A DNA stretch of 64,000 bases from Taenia hydatigena (Eukaryota > Platyhelminthes > Cestoda > Cyclophyllidea > Taeniidae): NCBI GenBank assembly GCA_036345935.2, contig JADWOT020000006.1:7600519-7664518 (forward strand), given 5' to 3'. Within the stretch, counting starts at the first letter, position 1. Each line of letters opens with the position of its first letter. Position numbers and translations under genes: made by a program. Under the pieces are notes generated by a model. The model had not been told where the DNA came from, did no database searches, and worked only from the letters and a program-made list of their open reading frames with translations. This document shows, in pieces, positions 54,101 to 64,000 of this stretch.

Positions 54101-57100
54101 TTGCAACTTCCACATCATTAAACGCTTGGGGTTTAAAGTACTCGAAATTAAATAGAGAGACTTAAGAGAGAATAAACCTGGTGATTGGGCCTCGAATCAC
54201 TTCCTTCTTTGTTTTCTGTGCAAATACCTGACGTAGTGAGTTGGCCTCACCTTAAGAGGACAAAAGGATTTGTGGCGCTCACGACGAGTCAACACGGGTC
54301 GCGCACGTCTCGGCAAATATAACGTGCCTGCTTTGGCAAACCTCTTCTATCCATATGTATATAAAAGAGATCTACATTTTATACTTAATTTACTTTATAT
54401 ATTTGAAGTTGTTGGCAAAATTTGTCTGCATCTTTCGACAAGAATATCTAGCTACGATTGATACATGATTACTTCATTGTAGTCAAATTAGAAGAAGAAA
54501 TTCCCATTCACATTTTGCAGCCAATTTTTAGTTTTCTATTGCATTACTTATGCAAGAGTTGGTTTTTTTTATTTTCAAATTTATTGCTAGCAGAACAAAG
54601 TTGTCGCACACTAGCCCTCGCAATTCAACCTTAAAGAAGGGTTCCTTGATTCATACCAATGGCCGAGTGGTTTTGAGTTGCTGATGAAGCATGCAAACGA
54701 TTCTCTCTTTCACTTAGCTGTTTCTGGACTTCCAAACTGACCTCCAGTTCGCCATCGGCGTACTTTAATGCATGCTTTATGTCTTGGAGACAACTAAAAT
54801 GGTACACCTCATGGCCATAGCAACGATTATCAATGCCAGTACTATCGGTCGAACCCTATTTGAAGTGAATACCCTGTAGAATGAATGAGCGAGAAACCAC
54901 TGAGTCTAAATATTTGAATTTATAAGTGGATAAGAAAACGAGCATCTGTGATCCCTATAGTCATTAAGGGAAGAAATTTCGCGTATATCAGATCGTTAGA
55001 CCTAGAGAGAGGGAGGAGCAAATGTTTTGGCTCTGTGGACTTAATTTTGCAAGCACTTCATCCCCAAGAATGTTGGGAGGTCAGTTTTGGATGCTGGGAG
55101 GTAATTAAGACACGCCAGAAAATTGTTCTGGCATGTGTGCTGCCTGCGTGTGGTCCAACAGAGTAATTTATTTCCCTCATATAAAGAAGTTGAGAGATGT
55201 CTTCTCTCCTCCAAAACTATTGATCGCAGAACAGCTCGATGCCTCGTTGATGCCTTTGTAAGCTTGTCTTGAAGGCTTTACTTCCATTCCTATCTCATCA
55301 AATAGGTTTTCCCAACTTTAGACATAAAAAAATTGAAAACATTAGTAAAACTCTGAATTATTGAATTTAAAATCATCAAAAACATTCTAGTTTTCAGAAT
55401 GCTCTAGATGACACAGATTATGACAGTAGAGTGGAAAAGGTGGCGGTCTTTAATGTAATACAAACCTTTTAAAAAGACTATACTAGAAATTCTCTGAAAA
55501 TGTTTGAAGTTTTCAGACGTAACCTCATAAAAGAACTGATGCTAAATCTAGATAGTATTTTAAGTACAAATACCCACATTCACAAAAATAGAATATGCCT
55601 TTTAGAGTGTTTTGAAGCTGCGGTGGAGTTAAAAACTTCTCGTGAATGGCAATGATTCGAAAGTGGTGGAAAATTTAGTAGGTCGGGACAATAAAACTTG
55701 GCCCTTTCGATGTCTGACAGGATTGAAAGGGACAGAAGAAGGGAGGAGGGGAGCAGGAGGAGAAAGAGAATAATTGTCTTCTGGGAACGCTAACAGCGGA
55801 CCATCAAACGTCACCAGACTCCTGGGAAAGTCACACAGTCCCTGAGGATGATAAAACCCCACTCTACACGAGTCAATGTGATGTGTGTGATGAAGCTCCC
55901 GCACTCTCAGGATGTTGCTCAACACCTTTTAAGCATTCGACGAAATCGCATGCATTTGTCCTGTGCTCCCCTTTCGACCGTTCGCAGTCCAATTATTGGC
56001 ACTTTTGAAAATGCACCTCAGACTGTAAAACTGCGTGCAGGATTGGAATCCTTGAATGCAGTCATGTTATTGGGTTTGGTTTCACTCACCATATAATGCA
56101 CTACCTATCAAACAACCAATCATTAAGTATACAAAGGGTAAACTTTTGTGAAAGCCATGGACCGCATTCGATAAAGTTGGCTTTTGGCTTATCATTGAGT
56201 AAGCGATTATTAGAGACTAGGAAGTTTGAATTGACATAGTGTAGAAATGACCACAGGAGATCCTGTTACTGTGAGATGCCTGCAAGATGTCTTGGAACTA
56301 TTTAAAGCCTCTTCCGGGGGCTTGGACTTTCAATTCACTGATCGCTAGAATCAATTCTAAGAACCAACTTCTGGTAAATGCAGAACGAAATGATCTCAAT
56401 TGTTAAGAAAAAGCTTCAAAAGTGCAGCATTACTATACAGAAGTATTATAACTTTCATAGCCGCTTTTTAAGTGAGCCCACCTTGGGATCCACTGTACGC
56501 ATAATAATGAAGTTAGAAGGACGGAAATAGAGCTACGAAATTAGTTAACTTTGAAGGCTCGAAACTTAGCTATTTGCCTTATTAAAAATGAATCCAATTA
56601 GCACCAGAAAAATTGCCCATCATTTACCTTCCCTCTTGACACGTAATCATCATCCTTGACGTAGAACCTGACAACGGGTTTAGTGTAGTTGAGTCCCTCT
56701 ATGACCGTAATGTTCTCCTGCACAACCAGACTTGGCAGATTATCATTGACATCCCTTGTGACAACAGTGAGAGTGGTAGTGCCCGAGCGTTTCGGTGTTC
56801 CATTGTCCGAGGCGACAGCAATCACGGTGAAGCGTCGTTCACTGTAGACCTCGTAGTCCAGAACTGAGTTCAAGTAGAGCGCACCTGAACGTCCGTCGAT
56901 GGAAAACTTCTCGAATACCATCGGTTCATTCAGAGGACTCAATGAGTAAGTTATGAGACCATTGTCAGCTGAATCCAAATCTGTGGCAAGGAACTTGTAC
57001 ACAGGATCCGGAGAATACGTTGTATTCTCAGCCAATTCGATACTTGAGACATTGGCTCTCTCAAACACTGGGGAGTTGTCGTTAATGTCCATGAGCACCA

Positions 57101-58921
57101 CAGTGACAGAAAGGGACCCTGTCAATGCAGGCTCACCTCCATCAATCGCAATTACAACCAGTTCAAATTCTCTGTCAGCGGGGTTTTCATAGTCCAATTC
57201 ACGCAGCTGAATAAGAGTAGGAGGTGAAAGTCTCCACCCATGAGATTCGCTTGGAGGATTGATCAGAACTTTTTCATAGGTTAGTTGAAAGAGATCTGCT
57301 GAGGGTGAGTTTGCCTCGATGCGATACTGAACCACACCGTTGCCTGCGCTGTCCAAATCTACTGCAGACGGAAGCATTTCACGGGCAAATTTTGCGCCCT
57401 CTTGAATGCGAATGGTAAAGTGGGGATAGCCCTGAGAGTTCAAAGGAAATCGTGGTGAGTTGTCGTTAATGTCGGTTAGATGGATTCGAAGGTGCGCCAG
57501 CACTTGGTCGTGTGAATGCATCACGGGATTCTCGCTCTGTTCCACAATAAACATGACTCTTGCATGAATGATGCAGATGGCGGACTGACAACAATCCAGC
57601 GGTCCACATATGTCATTGATGTTGTCACGATCAACGAACTTTTGCGCGATTATGCTGCCATTCTTTGTGATGGAGAAGTACTCATTGAAGCGCTGGAAGC
57701 GTGAGGAGGTCACTACGATGAGAGAGAAGGCGATACTAGATTTGGGCCAAAGAGCATGACAGATATTGCCCACCGTTTGACCCGGCTTGACCTCGTCTAC
57801 CATTTGAAACGTGGCAGAGGGCAAAGATGCCTCAGAAGTTTGGCCACTACTAAATTGATCCCAAATTAAGAGGAGGAGCAGGAGTAATCTGAAAGAAAAA
57901 TGTTTTAGGAAGCGTTTAAAGACAATGTATCATTTGGTTTCATTACTATTGTTTTACTCGCTCATTTGTGCTAGATAAAATGGAAGGCAAACTGATAAAC
58001 GGCTTCTACTTTGAGATGGCTCTAGAATAAATGAACGTTTTACTGCACACATTACATGCATTAAGTGTTTGGCACCTAGCAACCATTATTCTACGCATCT
58101 CACAGACACACTGCTCGGACAAATTTTGTTCCTTCGTTTCCTCACCTTATGGGTCAGCTCTTGAAACCCTGTACCACCACTCAAAGCTACCAACGGTTCT
58201 GTCTTAGTGAGGCAATTAGGCAAGCATAACTCCTTTAAAGCGTATATTTCAAGTGATGTTCTGCTGTTACTTCCACAACCTCATGAAAAAATGATTTCTT
58301 AGTTAAAAACGGATTCGAAGAGCTAACTGAAGCCAACACAGAGCACTAGGAGAAATTTAATGAGGATGCTATTAAAATGAAATGCTTCTTCTGCCTTAAA
58401 TCAAAGACTTCCCTTAAACTACTGCTATTTTGAAGGGAAACGAGAATTTAATAAAACATTAATTATCCACCTACTGTACCCACTCACCGTCGCGCACGCG
58501 GCTAACTTAAGAAAAAGTGAGGGAAAGAGGAGGTGAGGAGGGGGTTTTGGTGGATTGCTTTAATGGACTCTAACTGACTGGAAAAAGACGCTTTTTAAAA
58601 AAGAAGGCGGACAGGATGCGTGTCCCGTCGTTTTCTTTTAATTAGGTCATTCTAGCCTTTTGGAATGATCTCAAAGCTGATGCTTTGTGTGACTTCGGCT
58701 AATAGACACCTTAACCCTGCTCATTTTACGTTGGAGTTAAATCTCATCGAAATGATTTAAGCATTATTTCTTCTGAGAGCCCACATTACCATAGAGAAAA
58801 AAACAGGTTTTGTGGACCAGAGCAGAGGATGATCACTAGAATGCAGAGGACAACTGGGGATGAGGAAAGGTGAAAATTGAATACGAACATACATGACAAT
58901 GTAGAGCCGTCTCAGTGCCAT
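51106..58921 (-). CDS. Protocadherin, seven cadherin repeats (complete, three coding exons)
   Basis: Minus-strand exons are 58921-58893 (29 nt), 57888-56628 (1261 nt) and 52956-51106 (1851 nt). Junctions are CAT|GTATGT...TTCTTTCAG and AAG|GTAAAT...GAGCAG; phases 2 and 0 match, giving 1046 aa. MALRRLYIV plus a run of seven leucines from exon 2 makes a signal peptide ending near residue 25. EC-end motifs are DINDNSP (149-155), DINDNSP (277-283), DVNDNLP (389-395), DANDHYP (514-520, degenerate), DINDNSP (624-630) and DENDNVP (751-757). A seventh repeat follows, then one membrane helix (about 898-922) and a tail of about 120 residues. EC1 has a Cys-rich insert (CGPLDCCQSAIC) like that of vertebrate delta-protocadherins. 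Family members mediate calcium-dependent adhesion at the cell surface. I cannot name the ortholog, and no CM1/CM2-type tail motif was recognised. The acceptor of exon 3 has a poor pyrimidine tract and is the least certain junction. Confidence 0.92.
52957..56627 (-). other. Long intron of the protocadherin gene
   Basis: 3671 nt between the second and third coding exons. No cadherin-like frame is visible in it, and the junction falls inside EC4, so a missed small exon cannot be excluded. Open frames around 53630-53985 overlap on both strands and have no family signature. Confidence 0.6.
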
Positions 58922-59045
58922 CTGTCGGTGCGGATTTGCTGAAGGGATGCAGTTCCGGCAGCGAACTAACGCAGACGTTCCATCCGCTCAGCTCTCACCT
59001 CAATTCAGGCGTGGCTGGTCGAACGGCCGCACGCGTTGCACTTTG

Positions 59046-59153
59046 CCATTGGCTGCCGACAGTGCGCGTGTGCATGTGAGTGCAGGCACAGACAGTCGCC
59101 TGCGCACTTGCCGCGAGGTCCAGTTCGAGCCCCCTAGTGTTGGCTTTATAAGG
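59046..59153 (-). promoter_or_regulatory. Candidate promoter region of the protocadherin gene
   Basis: The block at about 58940-59150 is clearly richer in G and C than its surroundings. On the minus strand it holds CCTTATAAAG (59153-59144, TATA-like) about 220 bp before the start codon and a CCAAT motif at about 59046-59050. The CCAAT lies downstream of the TATA-like site, which is atypical, so the assignment is tentative. Confidence 0.25.
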
Positions 59154-61229
59154 CTATGGGCTGCTCTCTCTATTTCAATGAACTAAAAAAGTGACAATTA
59201 ATGTTTGCGTGTTTTAACTCATTTCTCCCCTTAAAGGCTAATCACTTCAGCACTTCCTGTAAATCTTTCGAAATAGCTCCATTTAACAAGCCAGAAAATT
59301 CCCGATATTCGTAACCGTGCGAATAATACGATGTGCATTTTCTCTTTAGAACTCTCTAAAAACATAATTCAATAATAAATGGATTTAAGCCATTAAAAGG
59401 TAACAATATGTCGGCTTGTAGAAATAAAAAAGTTTCCCATTCGGTTCCATCAGTTTAGTGATTTAACATACTTCATCAAAGTAATTTTGTACGACGCACT
59501 TACGAACTCCTGGAAAATATCCACCTAGAAGCCATTATATAGTGCAATTTGACATTAAAATAATGACACACAACTGTTTGGCCCTTAACCATAAGGTATA
59601 AATTGAGGCAAATGATAAAGCTATATTTTTAAATATAATTCCTCACGTTAGAGAACTAGCGACTGGGAGGTAACAGTAGGCACAGCAACAGTTCTATGCT
59701 CTTGGAATGAGCTGATCACTTTTTTCCTCAAGATAAATTACTGCTCTCCTATGGTAACGAATGTAGCGATATGAACTGCATGATTCCGGACAAGTGGTTA
59801 TACCCTAATTTCGAAGGTTCAGTAATACGTTCTCAAGAAGCGCGTTTACGCCCGAGAGAACACGCATCGATACAATTTAAAACCGCCAAAGTATGCTGGC
59901 CGAAAGCATACTCGTCTCCGGCAGCGTCCTCGTTCCCAAATGAGCAGCTAATTTCTGGTCCCACACAAATTTTGCCCCTGTAATAGACCTTTTCACGTAC
60001 GATCAACACCTACTTTTGATGGTGACATCTTAACACAAAATCGTTGCCATAATTTGTTAAGACAAATATGTTTTGTAGCATCTTTTTATGAAAATTTAAC
60101 GTTAGAATAATTATGGAAAGAGTAGTATCTCAGATTTGCTTGTAGTAGTTAATGCAATGTGTTAAAATGTTTTGGCAAAATATGGTACGCACTCAAAGGG
60201 ATGTTTTGTGTAGAATTGCTTGACCTAAAAAATCCTGACAACTGAAACCGTCCCATGAGAAACAGAAAATACTTCAAAGGCAAATACAGTTAAATCATCT
60301 ACCTCAAATTAACTAATTTTAAGAGTTTCATTTGATAAGTAATTTTTTGCAATTCGCGCTAGTTAAATCGAATATTTTAATACCCACTGGTATGGCATTT
60401 AGCTTAGCATTTGTGACAGTCAACAACACCACGGTCATTGTCGACGTTCATCACTAAACCACAGAAATTTCAATGGAGCCGCAGTCAATGGGAGAGATTG
60501 CCATCTTCGTTATAACACAAAAGGACCGGTGTACGTGTTTAACTGAAATGCTTTTGTCGCTGTTGAAGTGGCAGCATGCAGTTGAAGAGCCAGACTAATT
60601 GGTTTGTTTACTTTTGCTTACCCCTGTTTCAAAGACAGTCCAAAATGGAATGGGTCACGTAATCCCTAGACGTATGGGAGTGCGGAGGAAGTCTTCGGGG
60701 AATTTTCAATTGTACGCTTTTACCTATCGGTACGGCATCCTTAAGACAATAGCCCAAAGATTTACCATTTTAAAAATGACTTATAACGAGTAGAATCACA
60801 TTCATCGTTATGCTGTTTCTTTGAAGTTGTGATTTCAGGTTTCGTAGCAACTTGAAGGACGGTATAAGCCGAACTGTCAGGATGAGAGTGCTTCCATATA
60901 TTTTTAATAAGTAAACCTTTTGAGATGGCTTCGAAACGCTCCCTTCTCTGTAGCCACCGGCCAGATTGCCCAGCAACAAACTTGGAAGAGGTAAAAAGGA
61001 GAGATTACGGAACAATCAAGACTAAAGTACATTCATGGAAGGAAAAGAAAGTTACTCCAGTGCATATCTATTTTGATTTATAAAAATTTTCTTACCGACA
61101 TTTAATCGAGTGTAGCAACAGTTCTTTGTTGCCATCACAAACAGAACAACCGCAGACGAAAATTCATGGCAAATGCAAAAACATGAATTGATTATTCCGT
61201 AACCATGGTTTTAAATCTTTCCTCCTCAG

Positions 61230-61291
61230 TAGCATATATCAGGTTTTCGTTTTGATCGAGTAGCATATATCAGGTTTTCGTTTTGATCGAG
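61230..61291. repeat. Perfect 31-bp tandem duplication
   Basis: TAGCATATATCAGG...TTGATCGAG occurs twice head-to-tail without a mismatch (61230-61260, 61261-61291). No further copies flank it. Confidence 0.9.
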
Positions 61292-63519
61292 TCGCATTGT
61301 TTACTCAATTGATGGATTTTATTTAAAAAGTTGCCCCTTTTAGTTTCCTTCACTGACTACTTTGACATTTTCAATTTTGATGAATTAATGGGCAAGTATT
61401 TAAAATTGCAAAAGCAAAACATCACTTTTTCGCATTAGTCTTGAATTGACCCACCCAGTGAAATAGTCAGATTTATCAGCGTTGGAGTGGTGTAGTTAAG
61501 AATTCAAAAATTTAGCCTCCTAGTGGCTATTATGTTTCAAACCAAAAGTGAATCACCTTGGAGCCGCGAGTTGATAAGCTAGTAGTCTGAGGAAAGCACG
61601 CCAATGGTCCAAAAGCATTGGAGTAGTCGAAATGAACTAGCAAACCAAGAAAATGGTACAAACAGGAGGAATTTTAAAATGATTTAACGGTTAGATACCA
61701 ATGTAAAATTATTGTCGTTGTTTTTGTGTCAATACATTGCTGACTATACCGCAATCAGTAAGGATACACTTACAAAAAAGCCATAGATGTTTGTCAAACG
61801 AAGTTTTCATTTGGCCTTATCCGTTGGAGGGCTGTGCCACCTGGCCAACGGACTGAGCAGAGCTACTGGGTGAAGTAGGTGTTAGCCAATGGAAATTGAC
61901 GAATTGCCTTTAAGGGTGCCACAGCGGAAACCCACCTCGTAAAAAAGTTCACTTCAGACAGACGGATCTGGACTGCAAATCTTCACCAACCGTATTTACC
62001 AGAACATACTACATAAATCAGCTACCGCTCCATTAAAGCACTCAACCCTACTTTTAAAGCTGCGTTCATGCGTTCCAGTCAAGTCTAGAAGAAGAGCTTT
62101 ATTACCTTATGTCCATTAAACCCTTTGTCACCAATGATTTTATTGAATAGCATTTAGGTTGGCGAATCCATATTACCACCAGTTTAAATTCATACTTGTG
62201 ACGACTGAGTAGCTTCTTCCTTTGTAGAACAATATTAACTTTGAACTTAAAGTCCAATTTTTATTCGATGCGGAAGCCTTTTTCCCAAGCGCATTCCTCC
62301 CTGATGATTGAATCAAGATGATTGAATGACATTTAGCAAACTCTCCGTCTACGGTTATCGAAACCGCTTTTTCACTTCACTTAAACTATTTGTACAAACA
62401 TGGCTGGCCATTTCGGTGGGACAGGCATAGTTGGGCTTGTTAACGCAAGACTGAATAAAGGTGGACGATTGGACGCCATCCGATCAGTTTTGGCCCGTTG
62501 CCATAATTAACAAACGTTCATTGTCGTTTTTTTACATGGCAAATTAAACGAGGATAGTGCAATTCAAAATCATTAGAACAATTTAATTGAACAGGGAACT
62601 TATTCTAAAACAGGTTTTGCCAGGGTCCATGATTTTCGGATGCAGGGATTTAACTTTTTGAAAGCACCCGTTTTTTTGCGCAAATAGTGATAGCCTACAT
62701 TCAGCATATAAAGGGAAAATTTTAAGGACCTAAACAAAGAAGTTGCAATTTGAAGTTGCAAGGTTTTAGGCTAGTGCTTTCAATAGAACATGCCGACAAG
62801 CATTTGGCAATGCAATTAATGTGTCGCGACCGGTTCCATTAAGAAAAACCGAGCGTTCCTCTAATTTAAATGTTGAATTTGTTTACCATGAAGGATTTCA
62901 TTCTCGTGCTTTCAAGGTTTTCACTAAAGGCCCAAATTTAACCGTTTTAAATCATAAGACCTCATCTAAACTCAAGGGTCACATCAGGATCAAATATGGT
63001 AACAATCCATTCCCCCAGCATCCTTATAAAGCTAGTGGAAATGCAAACTAGTTGAATGCACGAAATATGAGTTGATTTAAAATAGAATAATCCCATTCAC
63101 CATAGCAACTTCCCTCAACGTTTCATGCGACAACTTTGTCGGTTCAAGGCGAGTAGTGCAAGTAGATCGAATTGAACTGACCAGGAAAAAAGCCAAGTCG
63201 AATATTGTTTGCATTACGAATAATATGAAGGTCAGTTAGGTAACGGGGAGATGTTTATCGTCGATTAGAGAGAAGATGAGATGTGGTGGGGCGGAGTGGA
63301 GTAGAATGGATATTGTGGCATTATCATGCGGACGAATTGGCGCTAGTCACGCAAACCACCCAACTTCACCACAAAAAGGCATTTACCAGACAAGGCTCAA
63401 CTGAGATATCTGCAAAACTGGCATCCCTTCTGCCAAGATGCCTCAGCACTACTGAGTATATTATGCATGTAACCTGTTGCTGGAAAATCCCGCAAATTGG
63501 TCTCAGAGAGCCCTGTGGT

Positions 63520-63557
63520 CGTGCATGCCCTCCGTGCATGCCCTCTGTGCACGCCTT
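63520..63557. repeat. 13-bp tandem repeat, nearly three units
   Basis: CGTGCATGCCCTC at 63520-63532 is repeated exactly at 63533-63545. A third, diverged unit (TGTGCACGCC) follows. Confidence 0.8.
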
Positions 63558-64000
63558 AAAAGACACAACTCACACGGCCTTGCCAACTTGCTTTAGCCAT
63601 ACTCCACTGCTACTTTTATCCCACTGTTTGTGCAATAGCAGCGAAGCAGCTTCGGCATCGGTGTATTTGGCGTCATGGCTGAACCACCATAGGACCACGG
63701 ACCTCAACTGCTTTGACACCCACCTTATTTCTAGGTAAAATGATGCATCAAGGTCTCACCACAACATAATCGTACGATTCAAAGGTCCTGGTCTCGCATG
63801 GCAAGAAGCTTTGCCTGCTGTGCTGCTCACCCAATTCTCCTAGGCTAGTCCATAGCTGAGAGCCGTCCTGATGTCCAGTGTACACTAACTTAAAAAATGT
63901 CAAGTGTCGGCCAGCGATTTACCTCTTGCCCAATTTTTATTATTCCCTTGGCAGGTAACTCTAACATTAGGCAGGGGAAGGGTCTGCGGTCGATTTTCAC

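Larger units (their letters stand above)
59154..64000. other. Intergenic DNA upstream of the protocadherin gene
   Basis: No gene recognised. A 151-codon frame (63283-63738) is rich in Cys, His and Leu without a domain pattern and overlaps a short tandem repeat. A tandem duplication at 61230-61291 and a 13-bp repeat near 63520 are listed separately. Confidence 0.5.

Noticed and set aside
58947..59186. 79-codon GC-rich plus-strand frame
   Set aside because: It lies in the 5' flank of the protocadherin on the opposite strand. Base composition explains the open frame.
63283..63738. 151-codon plus-strand frame
   Set aside because: It includes the 13-bp tandem repeat and shows no domain pattern or neighbouring exons.

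Overview
The window looks like nuclear DNA of a flatworm, most likely a cestode. This is inferred from gene architecture, not from a database match. Coding exons are split by introns of very mixed length (32 nt up to about 3.7 kb), the non-coding DNA is AT-rich and mostly unique, and the recognisable proteins are metazoan (anosmin-like, mitochondrial GluRS, protocadherin). There are no bacterial-type operons and no CRISPR array. I found no new multi-gene system.

Three genes can be rebuilt exon by exon with consistent splice sites and reading phase. (1) On the + strand at 434-6339 are the last four coding exons of an anosmin-1 (KAL1)-like secreted fibronectin-III protein. It ends in a short hydrophobic tail that looks like a GPI-anchor signal, and its 5' exons lie outside the window or were not recognised. 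(2) On the + strand at 25562-30164 is a complete ten-exon mitochondrial glutamyl-tRNA synthetase (EARS2, 536 aa) with HIGH- and KMSKS-type motifs and a 32-nt intron. (3) On the - strand at 58921-51106 is a complete three-coding-exon protocadherin (1046 aa). It has a signal peptide split across a 29-nt first coding exon, about seven cadherin repeats, one membrane helix and a roughly 120-residue cytoplasmic tail.

The rest is intergenic or intronic, including a stretch of about 19 kb (30.2-49.2 kb) with no gene I can recognise. The repeats that stand out are: a 757-bp element present twice in opposite orientation with only five mismatches (7392-8149 and 15827-16584); a diverged repeat of about 350-390 bp present twice in the same orientation (10471-10863, 21312-21658); a pair of old retroelement-like fragments with identical internal spacing, a possible tRNA-primer site and a short Gag-like ORF (25089-25377, 49246-49504); a perfect 31-bp tandem duplication; and several perfect hairpins. 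The three genes do not form an obvious pathway. Two are cell-surface or extracellular proteins typical of neural and epithelial adhesion, and one is mitochondrial translation machinery.
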